Source of the DNA: Lachnospiraceae bacterium
GTDB taxonomy: Bacteria > Bacillota > Clostridia > Lachnospirales > Lachnospiraceae
DNA length: 64,000 nucleotides
Direction: 5' to 3'
Assembly: GCA_019424135.1 (NCBI GenBank)
Contig: JAHYZZ010000004.1
Span: forward strand, 3,128-67,127
Shown here: piece by piece, positions 51,980-62,302 of the stretch
How positions within the stretch are numbered: position 1 is the first letter of the stretch
How the letters are laid out: the number at the start of each line of letters is the position of its first letter
The notes under the pieces: model-generated
What the model saw: the letters and a program-made list of their open reading frames with translations, nothing else
Database searches by the model: none
What the model was told of the DNA's origin: nothing
Translations under genes and position numbers: made by a program

Positions 51980-52870
51980 TTATTCTGCATTCTGTAATAT
52001 TTCTGCTACTTCTTTTTGCTCACATCCTTCAAAAAAATAATTTAAAATTTCATCATAAGTCTGTCCTTCTTCTGCCATCCTATCCGCGCTGTACTGGCTC
52101 ATGCCAAGACCATGTCCCACCCCTCTTGTGGTGATTCGCATCTTCCCATTGTATCGCTGCAGCGTGAAACAAGAAGACGCCAGTTCATAAGTCTTTCGAA
52201 ATTCTTCTCCACTTACATTTTCCTGCCCTGCCCGAACATTCAGCACATACCCTGCCGTATCAAGCGCCGTCACTTCTGCATCCATATCCTCCACAACTAC
52301 CGTCTGAAGCTGTTCTTGTGCCTCAACATCTTTCGGGCATTCCCGAACCTGTAGATAAGGATAATCTTCTGACCCCAAAACTTCTTTTGCATCCCGAGTG
52401 CATCCGTTGCTGAGACGGAAAAATGGTGCATAAGCGGGCTGTCCCTGCCAGGTCAGGATTTTTCCTTCCGTCTCCTCCCAGGCATCCTTAAATTTACGGT
52501 AATAGATACTGTCCTTTGCCCCCCAGGCATCTTTCATTTCTTCTCTATTCCAGAATTCTCCTTGAACCACCGCCTTCCCTTCCCCTTCCTGAATCTGCCG
52601 GTATATATCTGTCCGAACCAGCACTGCCTGAGCTTTTAATGTCTCCTTGTCATAATCAGCCGGGATCTCCTTTACCATCACTCCAATTCCATAGTCCTCC
52701 AAAGGCATCTCCTCAGGCTCCGTCTGATCCCCCGCCTGCACACGAATACCAGTCTGATCTACCCTGAACTGTGCGGTAATACCCGGTCCGTTTATGAATA
52801 CAGTTACCACATAAGGCAAAAGGATGATAATAATCAGATAACACCCCATTTTTTTTAGTTTTAACCACAT
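51980..52870 (-). CDS. spoIID: Stage II sporulation protein D (SpoIID/LytB domain)
   Basis: 296 residues. An N-terminal membrane anchor (MGCYLIIIILLPYVVTVFIN), then the SpoIID domain: EDYGIGVMVKEIPADYDKET with the catalytic Glu in VKEIP, LKAQAVLVRTDIYRQI, FFRLSNGCTRDAKEVLG and RGVGHGLGMSQYSADRMAEE. It is a lytic transglycosylase that thins septal peptidoglycan during engulfment together with SpoIIP and SpoIIM. The start at 52870 is preceded by GGGAGGGTTTTTT, which is also the 3' arm of the terminator of glgP. spoIIQ-like follows after 44 bp. Confidence 0.93.
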   Translation of the reverse strand: MWLKLKKMGCYLIIIILLPYVVTVFINGPGITAQFRVDQTGIRVQAGDQTEPEEMPLEDYGIGVMVKEIPADYDKETLKAQAVLVRTDIYRQIQEGEGKAVVQGEFWNREEMKDAWGAKDSIYYRKFKDAWEETEGKILTWQGQPAYAPFFRLSNGCTRDAKEVLGSEDYPYLQVRECPKDVEAQEQLQTVVVEDMDAEVTALDTAGYVLNVRAGQENVSGEEFRKTYELASSCFTLQRYNGKMRITTRGVGHGLGMSQYSADRMAEEGQTYDEILNYFFEGCEQKEVAEILQNAE

Positions 52871-52877
52871 AAAAAAC

Positions 52878-52904
52878 CCTCCCATACACTGTATGGAAGG
52901 GTGT
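52878..52904 (-). terminator. Terminator of glgP whose 3' arm carries the spoIID ribosome site
   Basis: A 13-bp stem with one central mismatch-free loop base (52878-52890 with 52892-52904), then TTTTTT and the ATG of spoIID. The GGGAGGG of the 3' arm is the only Shine-Dalgarno candidate for spoIID. Confidence 0.8.
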
Positions 52905-52910
52905 AAACTT

Positions 52911-55376
52911 TTATACCTCAACTGTTACCTTGTCAAGATGCCAGATATCGTCTACATATTCCTGAATCGTCCGGTCAGATGAAAACTTGCCACAGCATGC
53001 GGTATTTAGAAGAGCCATCTTTGCCCAACGGTCACGATCACGATAAGCAGCCTCAACTCTTTCCTGTGCATCTGCATAAGAGCGGAAATCTTTCAGAATG
53101 AAATACATATCTGCACGACTTCCTCCTACTGGTTTCAACAAAGAATTGTACAAATCACGGTACATCTCACTGTCTCCGCCCGAATAGGTACCATCTACCA
53201 GCTGCTCAACCACCCGGCGCACATCCGGATCATTGTTGTAGATCTCATACGGATCATAGCCTCCGTTTTGCTCGAAATTGATAACCTCATCGGAACTCAG
53301 TCCGAAGATAAATGCATTTTCTATTCCCACTTCTTCTACAATCTCTACATTAGCGCCGTCCATGGTACCCAGTGTAGGTGCACCATTCAGCATAAACTTC
53401 ATGTTGCCGGTACCGGACGCCTCTTTGGATGCTGTAGAAATCTGCTCGCTGACATCCGCCGCTGCGAAGATCAGCTCTGCATTGGAAACACGATAATCCT
53501 CAATAAATACCACCTTTAGTTTGCCGTTGATACTGCGATCGTTATTGATGACATCTGCTACGGAATTAATCAGTTTAATGATCTGTTTTGCCCGGATATA
53601 ACCTGCAGACGCCTTGGCACCAAAAATAAAGGTTCTTGGGTAAAAGCTTCTCTCCGGATGCTCCTTGATCTGATTATAAAGATACATTACATGCAGGATG
53701 TTCAAAAGCTGACGCTTATATTCGTGGAGCCGCTTTACCTGTACGTCGAAAATAGATCTTGGATCCACCTCAATACCATTGTGGTCAAGAATATATTTTG
53801 CCAGACGTTCTTTATTCCGGTACTTAATATCCATGAACTCTTTTAATGCCTCTTTGTCATCTACCCATCTCTTCAGTCCAGACATCAAAGACAAATCTGT
53901 CGCCCAGTCTTTTGTCCCGATCTTGTCGGTTACCCAAGCGGCAAGCAGTGGATTTCCATGCATAAGGAATCTTCTCTGGGTAATACCATTCGTCTTATTG
54001 TTAAATTTCTGAGGCATCATCTCATAGAAATCCTTAAGCTCCTGATGCTTCAAAATCTCGGTATGGAGCCTTGCCACACCATTGACGGAATATCCAGCAA
54101 CAATAGCCAGATGTGCCATCTTCACCTGTCCATCCCGAATGATAGACATCTTGCGGATCTTCTCTTCATTTCCAGGATACTGTTCCTGAATCTTTAAGAT
54201 AAACCGGCGGTCAATCTCCTGAATAATCTGATATACCCGGGGAAGCAGACGCGAGAACAGGTCTACCGGCCATTTTTCCAGTGCTTCAGACATGATGGTG
54301 TGATTGGTGTACGCACAGGTCTTAGTGGTAATTTCCCAAGCTTCATTCCATCCCAGATCTTCCTCATCCAGAAGGATTCGCATCAGCTCTGCTACTGCTA
54401 CGGTTGGATGGGTATCATTCATCTGAATGGTCATCTTCTCCGGCAGTTTCATCAGGTCGTCATGCTTTTTCTTATACTTGGCAATTGCCGCCTGAAGACT
54501 GGCAGACACAAAGAAATACTGCTGTTTCAGGCGAAGCTCTTTGCCGGCATAGTGATTATCATTCGGATACAACACTTCCACAATGGTCTTAGCCAGGTTC
54601 TGCTGTTCTACTGCTTTATGATAGTCCCCCCGGTCAAATGCATTGAGCTGGAAATCTACGATTGGCTCTGCATCCCAGATACGCAGGGTATTGACCACAT
54701 GGTTATCATAACCCACGATCGGATAATCATAAGGAATTGCAAGGACAGACTCATAATTTTCCTGCACAAAATGTGTTTTTCCTGTCCTGTCATCATATTC
54801 TACACGGATATTTCCGCCAAACCGTACTTCCTTTGCATATTCAGGACGGCGAAGCTCAAAGGGGTTGCCGTCTTTAAGCCAATTGTCCGGCTTCTCTACC
54901 TGATAGCCATTTTCGATCTTCTGTTTGAACATCCCGTAACGATAGCGGATTCCGCATCCATATGCCGCATATCCAAGGGTTGCAAGAGAATCCAAAAAAC
55001 AAGCTGCCAGACGTCCAAGACCTCCGTTTCCAAGAGCCGGGTCCGGCTCCTGATCTTCGATCATGTTTAAGTCGATACCAAGCTCCTCGAGTGCTTCCCT
55101 GACCTCCTTATAGGCAGTCATGTTAATCAGGTTGTTTCCGAGAGCCCGTCCCAGCAAAAACTCCATAGACATATAGTAAACGACCTTGGGGTCTTCCTTT
55201 TCATAAGTCTCCTGGGTGGCAATCCAGTCATCAATGATTGCCTCTTTTACCACATAAGATACCGCCTGATACAGCTGCTGAGGCGTCGCCTCTTCAATGG
55301 TTTTTCGGAACAGCGTTTTTACATTTTCTGTCACTTCACGCTTAAACGCCTGCTTATCAAATCTTGGATTATACAT
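52911..55376 (-). CDS. glgP: Glycogen/starch/alpha-glucan phosphorylase
   Basis: 821 residues, GT35. LGNGGLGRLAACFLDSLATL near residue 130, YGIRYRYGMFKQ-like GCGIRYRYGMFKQKIENGYQ, MNDTHPTVAVAELMRILLDE, NGITQRRFLMHGNP and the PLP lysine region KEASGTGNMKFMLNGAPTLG. It releases glucose-1-phosphate from alpha-1,4-glucan ends. The gene starts 16 bp after ileS with AAGAAAGGAAAGTAAAG and may be co-transcribed with it. The enzyme works with GlgB-made branched glucan. Confidence 0.97.
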   Translation of the reverse strand: MYNPRFDKQAFKREVTENVKTLFRKTIEEATPQQLYQAVSYVVKEAIIDDWIATQETYEKEDPKVVYYMSMEFLLGRALGNNLINMTAYKEVREALEELGIDLNMIEDQEPDPALGNGGLGRLAACFLDSLATLGYAAYGCGIRYRYGMFKQKIENGYQVEKPDNWLKDGNPFELRRPEYAKEVRFGGNIRVEYDDRTGKTHFVQENYESVLAIPYDYPIVGYDNHVVNTLRIWDAEPIVDFQLNAFDRGDYHKAVEQQNLAKTIVEVLYPNDNHYAGKELRLKQQYFFVSASLQAAIAKYKKKHDDLMKLPEKMTIQMNDTHPTVAVAELMRILLDEEDLGWNEAWEITTKTCAYTNHTIMSEALEKWPVDLFSRLLPRVYQIIQEIDRRFILKIQEQYPGNEEKIRKMSIIRDGQVKMAHLAIVAGYSVNGVARLHTEILKHQELKDFYEMMPQKFNNKTNGITQRRFLMHGNPLLAAWVTDKIGTKDWATDLSLMSGLKRWVDDKEALKEFMDIKYRNKERLAKYILDHNGIEVDPRSIFDVQVKRLHEYKRQLLNILHVMYLYNQIKEHPERSFYPRTFIFGAKASAGYIRAKQIIKLINSVADVINNDRSINGKLKVVFIEDYRVSNAELIFAAADVSEQISTASKEASGTGNMKFMLNGAPTLGTMDGANVEIVEEVGIENAFIFGLSSDEVINFEQNGGYDPYEIYNNDPDVRRVVEQLVDGTYSGGDSEMYRDLYNSLLKPVGGSRADMYFILKDFRSYADAQERVEAAYRDRDRWAKMALLNTACCGKFSSDRTIQEYVDDIWHLDKVTVEV

Positions 55377-55392
55377 TCTTTACTTTCCTTTC

Positions 55393-58300
55393 TTATCTTT
55401 TCTCCACACCAAGGGTCACTTTTTCTCCATTGATCTTCCACTCTTTTACATATCCTTCCGGATTGCTCTTCTCAACCTGCAGCGCAAGAGTCTCATTGCC
55501 AATGGTTACTTCATTTCTTGCGAAAATATCCTCGGCTTTTTCTGTTCCTTCGTAAGTGATCCGAATCTTGTCTGTCACCTCGAAACCAGCTTCCTTACGC
55601 ATGGTCTGTACTTTGCTGATGATCTCACGCACAAATCCTTCTTCTAACAGTTCCTCGGACAGATTGGTGTCCAGAACAACGGTAATACCGCCTTCATTTT
55701 CTGAGACGTATCCTTCCATTTGGCTGCTTTCGATCAACAAATCCTCTCGGAACAGTGTGATCTTCTGATCACCTACATTCAATTTCAGGGAACCTTCTGC
55801 ATTCAGCTCATCCATTGCCGCATTTCCATCGACAGAGGAAAGGGCTGCTTTGATTCCTCCTAACAGTTTACCATATTTTGGTCCCACTGTCTTTAACTGT
55901 GGTTTAAAAGTATATGAGGTAAAGTCGCGTACTTCCTGTGTAAATGTTACAGATTTTACATTTAATTCATCTTTGATAATTTCCTGATAAAATTCCGGAA
56001 CCTCAAAATCTGCCTTGACATACATCTGTCCCACCGGCTGGCGGTTCTTGATATTGGCCGTATTTCTGCAGGCACGTCCCATAACCACCAGTTTCAGCAC
56101 GTTATCCATATTTGCTTCCAGTTCTTTGTCAATATACTCTTTATGGACCTCCGGAAATGCGCACAAATGAATACTTTCCGGCACATCCTTATTGATGGAT
56201 CTTACCAGGTTCTGATAGATTTCTTCTGTCATAAACGGAATCATCGGTGCCGCCGCTTTACAAATTTCCACCAACGCAGTATATAAAGTCATGTAGGCAT
56301 TGATCTTATCCTGTTCCATTCCTTTTGCCCAAAAACGCTCCCGGCTTCTTCTTACATACCAGTTGCTCATATCGTCTACAAAATCCTGAAGCGCTCTTGC
56401 CGTCTCTGGAATACGGTAATTTGCCAGGTTTTCATCCACTTCCCCGATCACCGTATTTAGTTTGGACAGCAGCCACTTATCCATAACTGACAGTTTCTCA
56501 TAATCCAACGTATACTTTGTAGCGTCAAATTCATCAATATTGGCGTACAGAACAAAGAAAGCATAGGTATTCCACAAGGTTCCCATGAACTTGCGCTGTC
56601 CTTCTACCACTGCCTTTCCATGGAAACGGTTCGGCAGCCACGGTGCACTGTTGACATAGAAATACCAACGGATTGCGTCTGCTCCATATTTTTCCAGAGC
56701 GTCAAACGGATCTACGGCATTCCCTTTAGACTTACTCATCTTCTGCCCATTCTCATCCTGCACATGTCCAAGAACGATAACGTTCTTATATGGCGCCTTG
56801 TTAAAGATCAAAGTTGAAATCGCCAACAGTGAGTAGAACCATCCACGGGTCTGGTCTACCGCCTCAGAGATAAAGTCTGCCGGGAACTGCTGTTTAAATA
56901 CTTCCTGATTCTCAAACGGATAATGATGCTGTGCAAAGGGCATGGCTCCGGAATCAAACCAACAGTCGATGACTTCTGGTACCCTGTGCATCTGTTTTCC
57001 ACATTTGGGACACTTAATCGTCACAGCATCGATATATGGTCGGTGAAGCTCAATATCGTCCGGGCAGTTGTCAGACATCTCCTTCAACTCAGCGATGCTT
57101 CCGATGGAATGCTGATGTCCACATTCACACTCCCAGATATTTAATGGAGTTCCCCAATAACGATTTCGGCTGATGCCCCAGTCCTGAACATTTTCCAGCC
57201 AGTCACCGAAACGGCCCTTTCCGATACTTTCCGGAATCCAATTGATGGTATTGTTATTGGCAATCAGATCGTCCTTTACTGCTGTCATCTTGATAAACCA
57301 GGACTCCCGCGCATAATAGATCAGCGGCGTGTCACAGCGCCAGCAGTGGGGATAGCTGTGTTCAAACTTCGGTGCATCGTAGAGAAGTCCTCTTGCATCC
57401 AGATCTTTTAATACTTCTGGGTCCGCCTTCTTTACAAACAGGCCGGCAAACGGAGTCGTCTCTCCCATATTTCCCTTTTCGTCCACCAGCTGGACAAACG
57501 GCATATCATATTTACGTCCAACTTTGGCATCATCCTCACCAAAGGCCGGGGCAATGTGTACAACACCGGTACCGTCAGTCAGTGTGACATACGTATCGCA
57601 GGTTACGAAAAATGCCTTTTTATTCTGCTTGTCTGAACAATCCTTGGCACACTGGTACAGTGGCTCGTATTCTTTATATTCCAGATCGCTTCCTTTATAA
57701 GTTTCCAGCACTTCATATGCCGGCTTTCCTTCCTCTCCCAGTTTTCCAAGTACAGTGTCAAGAAGAGCGGATGCCATGTAATAAACATAACCGTCTGCCG
57801 CCTTTACCTTGGCATACTCCTCCTCTGGGTTCACGCAAAGACCGATATTGGAAGGCAAAGTCCACGGTGTGGTGGTCCATGCCAGGAAATAGGCATCCTC
57901 ACCGACTACTTTAAAACGAACAATGGCGGAACGTTCCTTTACATCCTTATATCCTTGTGCCACTTCCTGGGCAGACAAAGGTGTTCCGCAACGTGGACAA
58001 TAAGGTACGATTTTAAAGCCCTTATAAAGCAGACCCTTTTCCCAGATCTGTTTGAGCGCCCACCATTCGGACTCGATATAGTCATTGTGATAGGTAACAT
58101 ATGGGTGCTCCATATCTGCCCAAAATCCGACAGTAGAAGAAAAATCTTCCCACATACCTTTATATTTCCAGACACTTTCCTTGCACTTATCGATAAACGG
58201 CTCCAGCCCGTACTCTTCGATCTGATCCTTCCCGTCCAAACCTAAGGAACGCTCTACTTCCAGCTCTACCGGCAGACCGTGGGTATCCCATCCGGCTTTT

Positions 58301-58542
58301 CGCGGAACTTCATACCCTTTCATGGTACGGTATCTTGGAATCATATCCTTGATTACACGAGTCAGCACATGGCCAATATGCGGTTTTCCATTGGCAGTCG
58401 GAGGGCCGTCATAGAACATGTAGATCTCATTCCCCTCACGCTCTTCCATACTCTTTTCAAAAATATGATTGTCTTCCCAGAATTTTTCAACTTTTTTTTC
58501 TCTGTCCACAAAGTTCAGATCTGTGGAAACTTTCTGATACAT
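55393..58542 (-). CDS. ileS: Isoleucyl-tRNA synthetase
   Basis: 1,049 residues, the clostridial (type II-like) IleRS length. HIGH motif in GPPTANGKPHIGHVLTRVI, editing domain landmarks (TTTPWTLPSNIGLCVNP, HIAPAFGEDDAKVG), KMSKS in GQKMSKSKGNAVDPFDALEK, and an anticodon domain with zinc-type CEC-CGH and CPKCGKQ pairs in the middle. Start at 58542 after AAGGAGG; the apparent 30-residue upstream extension is T-box leader. Expression is controlled by the T-box at 58567-58796. Confidence 0.97.
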   Translation of the reverse strand: MYQKVSTDLNFVDREKKVEKFWEDNHIFEKSMEEREGNEIYMFYDGPPTANGKPHIGHVLTRVIKDMIPRYRTMKGYEVPRKAGWDTHGLPVELEVERSLGLDGKDQIEEYGLEPFIDKCKESVWKYKGMWEDFSSTVGFWADMEHPYVTYHNDYIESEWWALKQIWEKGLLYKGFKIVPYCPRCGTPLSAQEVAQGYKDVKERSAIVRFKVVGEDAYFLAWTTTPWTLPSNIGLCVNPEEEYAKVKAADGYVYYMASALLDTVLGKLGEEGKPAYEVLETYKGSDLEYKEYEPLYQCAKDCSDKQNKKAFFVTCDTYVTLTDGTGVVHIAPAFGEDDAKVGRKYDMPFVQLVDEKGNMGETTPFAGLFVKKADPEVLKDLDARGLLYDAPKFEHSYPHCWRCDTPLIYYARESWFIKMTAVKDDLIANNNTINWIPESIGKGRFGDWLENVQDWGISRNRYWGTPLNIWECECGHQHSIGSIAELKEMSDNCPDDIELHRPYIDAVTIKCPKCGKQMHRVPEVIDCWFDSGAMPFAQHHYPFENQEVFKQQFPADFISEAVDQTRGWFYSLLAISTLIFNKAPYKNVIVLGHVQDENGQKMSKSKGNAVDPFDALEKYGADAIRWYFYVNSAPWLPNRFHGKAVVEGQRKFMGTLWNTYAFFVLYANIDEFDATKYTLDYEKLSVMDKWLLSKLNTVIGEVDENLANYRIPETARALQDFVDDMSNWYVRRSRERFWAKGMEQDKINAYMTLYTALVEICKAAAPMIPFMTEEIYQNLVRSINKDVPESIHLCAFPEVHKEYIDKELEANMDNVLKLVVMGRACRNTANIKNRQPVGQMYVKADFEVPEFYQEIIKDELNVKSVTFTQEVRDFTSYTFKPQLKTVGPKYGKLLGGIKAALSSVDGNAAMDELNAEGSLKLNVGDQKITLFREDLLIESSQMEGYVSENEGGITVVLDTNLSEELLEEGFVREIISKVQTMRKEAGFEVTDKIRITYEGTEKAEDIFARNEVTIGNETLALQVEKSNPEGYVKEWKINGEKVTLGVEKR

Positions 58543-58566
58543 AAGCAACCTCCTTAAAAAATAAAA

Positions 58567-58796
58567 CGCCTCCGTCCTGTATAGGACGGAAGCGAAGCTA
58601 ACGTTTTTTACACCACCTAAACATACTGTCATATGTCTTCCCTGTAACGGAGGAATCCCGTCAGCGCTTACTTAGGATTTTCTTCCTTTTCAGCGTCTGC
58701 AACTCAGAAGTGATCTTCAGACATATCTTACTGGTACCGGCATCCCACCATCGCCGGCTCTCTTGGACGTTCGTATATACCCTACTGTCTTCGTCA
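58567..58796 (-). promoter_or_regulatory. T-box leader (isoleucine) of ileS
   Basis: On the minus strand, Stem I shows the distal GCCGG-CGATGGTGGGAT-GCCGG loop. The specifier region GAAG-ATC-AC puts an Ile AUC codon near 58712-58714. The T-box sequence near 58602-58618 reads AGGTGGTGTAAAAAACG, a variant of AGGGTGGNACCGCG that keeps UGGU for pairing with uncharged tRNA ACCA. A strong terminator (58567-58594, then about 15 nt rich in T) follows. Uncharged tRNA-Ile would stabilise the antiterminator and switch on ileS. Confidence 0.9.
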
Positions 58797-58816
58797 TGGT
58801 TTTTATGTACTTTCTT

Positions 58817-58846
58817 ATTATAGACAAGGATTGGCGGCAGCGTCAA
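58817..58846 (-). promoter_or_regulatory. Promoter of the ileS T-box transcript
   Basis: On the minus strand, TTGACG (58841-58846), 18 nt, TATAAT (58817-58822), twelve bp after the end of the dacF-like gene. Confidence 0.7.
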
Positions 58847-58857
58847 GTGGTTTTTTA

Positions 58858-60243
58858 TCACCTGGTCCGTCTTCTTGTGCGTCTCTTCTTTCGTTTTCGG
58901 GTGATGCGGATAAAAAGGCCGATCAAAATGACAAGAAGTACCACTGCTGTACCCAAAATCACCTTGGAGAGCAGATCCGAATCATTTTTTTCTTCCCCTG
59001 ACCTTTTCTCTGTGCTGACATCTTCTGGCTGTGCAGAATGTTCCTCAATATAAGAATCACTTAACTCTGCCCTGGCTGTTCCCACCAGCTGACCTTCATA
59101 ATAGTAGTTCAGTGTGGCCTCGCTGCTGGTTTGGCCATCCGGGATCATTTCCATTTTTAAATTCTCAAATGAAACTCCAGAAGGCAACATTACATAACCG
59201 CCTTCACTATCCAAAATTTTTTCAATATCATCGGAAGTCTCAGTGTCTGCCACTGACAACTTCTGAAAATTATGAAATCCATACTCCAGAAGATTGCGCG
59301 TATCTGGATACACATTGACTCCATGGGTCTTAAGCACAACGCAGACCAGCTGGGTAGTTCCGTTATCTGCCATGGTAATCAGCGTAGACAACGCATCTGA
59401 CGTATACCCGGTCTTTCCACCAACAGCAAATGGATAATATTCGGCTTCATTGGACAGAAGCATCTGATGATGCTGTTGGAATACATGCTCTTCTGTCGTC
59501 GGTGATGCCGGAATGGTATACTGAGGTGTCTGTGCGATCCGAAAAAAGTCTGGATACTTAAAAAGCTCCCGTCCGATCAGTGCCATATCTCTTGCACAGG
59601 TATAGTGTTGCGGATCATGAAGTCCGTTCGTGTTTACAAACTGAGAATTTTCCCCTCCCAGTTCCCGGCATACAGTATTCATTTGTTCTACGAACCATGC
59701 ATAATCATGGCCAGCATTCATTCCTACATTTTCTCCCACCGCATATGCCGCTTCGTTGGCAGAGGCCAGAAGCGTGGCAAATAATGCCTGTTCCAGGGAA
59801 ATCTGATTGCCTTCTTTCATTCCGATGGAAGACTCATCTGGCTTCAGAAACGCGATGCTATCGTGGGAAAATGTGACCGTATCTGTCAGATTTCCATTCT
59901 GCAGAGCCACCAACGCAGTCAGCACCTTTGTAATACTGGCAGGATAGTGATGGGCATCTATATTCTTTGCATACAGGATAGCCCCCGTTCCCACATCCAT
60001 GACGATGGCGGCCTCCCCATAGGTTCCCGGGCCCTGAGGCCAGTCTTTCCATCCGTTGCTTTGAACCTCCATCTGATATACCTGATCCAGCTCCTGCTTA
60101 AGCGCCGCCTGTTCCGGTGTCAGCTCCTCTTCCGGCGAAGTATTCTGGTCTGTCTCTGTAGCATAGGCCGGGACAGCCGCACTAAATGCCAGCACGGCTG
60201 CCAGTACCAATACCAAAAACCCCCCTTTGATATTTGCTATCAT
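58858..60243 (-). CDS. D-alanyl-D-alanine carboxypeptidase (DacF-like, S11)
   Basis: 461 residues. Signal peptide to about residue 28 (VPAYA). S11 serine peptidase with SxxK S103-K106 in PASITKVLTALVALQNG, SxN S162-N164 in LLASANEAAYAVGE and KTG K278 in FAVGGKTGYTSDALST. A beta-sandwich C-domain and a C-terminal membrane anchor (SKVILGTAVVLLVILIGLFI) with an Arg/Lys tail complete it. It trims D-Ala from peptidoglycan stem peptides. It is 35 bp downstream of the GH13 gene. Confidence 0.93.
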   Translation of the reverse strand: MIANIKGGFLVLVLAAVLAFSAAVPAYATETDQNTSPEEELTPEQAALKQELDQVYQMEVQSNGWKDWPQGPGTYGEAAIVMDVGTGAILYAKNIDAHHYPASITKVLTALVALQNGNLTDTVTFSHDSIAFLKPDESSIGMKEGNQISLEQALFATLLASANEAAYAVGENVGMNAGHDYAWFVEQMNTVCRELGGENSQFVNTNGLHDPQHYTCARDMALIGRELFKYPDFFRIAQTPQYTIPASPTTEEHVFQQHHQMLLSNEAEYYPFAVGGKTGYTSDALSTLITMADNGTTQLVCVVLKTHGVNVYPDTRNLLEYGFHNFQKLSVADTETSDDIEKILDSEGGYVMLPSGVSFENLKMEMIPDGQTSSEATLNYYYEGQLVGTARAELSDSYIEEHSAQPEDVSTEKRSGEEKNDSDLLSKVILGTAVVLLVILIGLFIRITRKRKKRRTRRRTR

Positions 60244-60278
60244 CCGTTTTCTCCTGTCTTGGAAAATAAATTCATTTC

Positions 60279-62234
60279 TTAATTAATTTTTTTGAGATAA
60301 TAGAACCCATAAGCGGGAATATTTACCCCAATGGGCTGGAGAACTTTTCCAGTCAGGAGCTCTACATATTCTCCATCTGTCTCATTAATCCACGCTGTCT
60401 TGTCAAATTCTGAGAAATTGAACAGTCCCAGGATCTTATCGCCGTCATAATATCTTCCTATACAAAGAACACCTGCATCCCAGGTCTCTATAGTCCAGGT
60501 ATCTGCATTGGTCATAAATGCTTTTTCACTCTTGCGGATCTTTTCCAGTTGCTGCAGCCTCTGATATACCTGACCCTCTACTGTATTTTCATCTTCCGCG
60601 TGTTCTGCCAGATCCCAACGCATGGGGCCTCTGTGGATATAACGGGAATCAGCTGCTTTGTTAGGATCTTCCTTATAAGAGTAATCATTGACCTGGGCAA
60701 TCTCATCGCCGCTGTAGAGCACCGGTATTCCAGACTGCATAAACATATAGGCATGGAGCATTACATCTAGTTGGATGGCCTTCTCCATAGCGTCCATATC
60801 CTGTTCAAAGCCGGCCTTCTCAATTCCACACATGGAAGCCGTAGTCCCGCAGAACCTGGCGTCTCCCGTCACCGGATCGGCATTATAAAGTTCGCCTCGG
60901 CTGTGGCTGTCTCCTACGTAACCCTGGAAATAGTCATTTAAGTACTTCTTATGTGCACGTTCATCAATGCCTTCCGATTTTAAGGACTCATAATCCAGTC
61001 CCCAGCCAATATCATCATGACACCGAAGGTAATTTAAAAATACATAGTCCTTGGGCAGATGATTAACGATATCCAGCTGCTGCTTTAACAAACGGACATT
61101 TCTCGTCGCTACTGTGTGCCAGGTGGTCGCCATGGTGGTAACATTATACAACATATGGCACTCCGGCTTTTCCACCGTTCCAAAATAAGGCACCACCTTC
61201 TCCGGCTCCATAACCACCTCACCCAGAAGCAGCACGCCCGGACATACGATTTCTGCAATCATACGCATCATACGAACGATAGTATGTACCTGGGGCAGAT
61301 TACGGCATTGAGTTCCCAGTTCCTTCCATATATAAGGCACTGCATCGATCCGCATAATATCGATTCCTTGATTAGCCAGGTAAAGGAAGTTATACATCAT
61401 TTCATTAAATACTCTAGGATTCTTATAATTTAAATCCCACTGATACGGATAAAAAGAGGTCATCACAAAATGTCCTGCATCTGGTAGCCAGGTAAAATTT
61501 CCTGGAGCTGTAGTAGGAAATACTTGTGGTACAGTCTTTTCATACATGGCCGGGATAGAATAATTGTCAAAAAAGAAATAACGGCTCATGTATTCGCCTT
61601 CTCCGGCGCGGGCGCGTTTCGCCCACTCATGATCCTCTGAAGTATGATTCATAACAAAATCCATACACACACTGATATCCTTCTTATGACACGCCGCCGT
61701 CAGATCCTCCAGATCCTCCATGGTGCCAAGCTTCTCTTGTACCTTCCGGAAATCCGCCACGGCATAGCCCCCATCAGAACGGCCCTCAACAGTATCTAGA
61801 AACGGCATCAGGTGGATATAATTGACATTACTTTTCTCAATATAATCCAGTTTCGATTCCACACCTTTGATATTTCCGGCAAAATTATCGATGTAAAACA
61901 TCATGCCAAGCATATCATTCGTCTTATACCATTCCGGATTCTCTTCCCGTTTTAGGTCACGGCTCTTCAGATCCTGGTTCCGCTCCTCATAAAAGCGATG
62001 CAGATTGTCACACAATTCCGCAAACATGGAACTATTATTATAAAGTTCCATATACAGCCACTTCAACTCATCAAAATGACGACTGAACCTGCGACTATAG
62101 CAAGCCTCTTCATCCACTGTAACCTTCGCCTGCACTTCCGGCTTCTTTGTCTGGTCTGTATTATTTTTCTGTTCCGTCCGCGAAGATGCGGCAACTTTTT
62201 TCATCGTCCTGTTTCTCGATCTCTTCTTACTCAT
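60279..62234 (-). CDS. Amylosucrase-type GH13_4 alpha-glucan enzyme
   Basis: 651 residues. N-terminal Lys/Arg/Thr-rich tail (~40 residues), helical domain, then a GH13 barrel: VNYIHLMPFLDTVEGRSDGG, VCMDFVMNHTSEDHEWAKRA, the nucleophile Asp in GIDIMRIDAVPYIWKELGT, acid/base Glu in VLLLGEVVMEPEKVVPYFGT and the third Asp in YLRCHDDIGWG. The closest pattern is the amylosucrase/sucrose hydrolase subfamily. Whether it is a transglucosylase, sucrose hydrolase or alpha-glucan hydrolase is not settled. No signal peptide, so it is cytoplasmic. It leads an operon with the dacF-like gene. Confidence 0.85.
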   Translation of the reverse strand: MSKKRSRNRTMKKVAASSRTEQKNNTDQTKKPEVQAKVTVDEEACYSRRFSRHFDELKWLYMELYNNSSMFAELCDNLHRFYEERNQDLKSRDLKREENPEWYKTNDMLGMMFYIDNFAGNIKGVESKLDYIEKSNVNYIHLMPFLDTVEGRSDGGYAVADFRKVQEKLGTMEDLEDLTAACHKKDISVCMDFVMNHTSEDHEWAKRARAGEGEYMSRYFFFDNYSIPAMYEKTVPQVFPTTAPGNFTWLPDAGHFVMTSFYPYQWDLNYKNPRVFNEMMYNFLYLANQGIDIMRIDAVPYIWKELGTQCRNLPQVHTIVRMMRMIAEIVCPGVLLLGEVVMEPEKVVPYFGTVEKPECHMLYNVTTMATTWHTVATRNVRLLKQQLDIVNHLPKDYVFLNYLRCHDDIGWGLDYESLKSEGIDERAHKKYLNDYFQGYVGDSHSRGELYNADPVTGDARFCGTTASMCGIEKAGFEQDMDAMEKAIQLDVMLHAYMFMQSGIPVLYSGDEIAQVNDYSYKEDPNKAADSRYIHRGPMRWDLAEHAEDENTVEGQVYQRLQQLEKIRKSEKAFMTNADTWTIETWDAGVLCIGRYYDGDKILGLFNFSEFDKTAWINETDGEYVELLTGKVLQPIGVNIPAYGFYYLKKIN

Positions 62235-62302
62235 TGCTCAAACTCCATTACACTTTCAAAATTTCACTGTGAACATCCGGACCGATGTCAAAACGCAAGA
62301 AG

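Noticed and set aside
58661..58861. Minus-strand 66-codon frame upstream of ileS
   Set aside because: Lies in the T-box leader; conserved RNA motifs explain the sequence.
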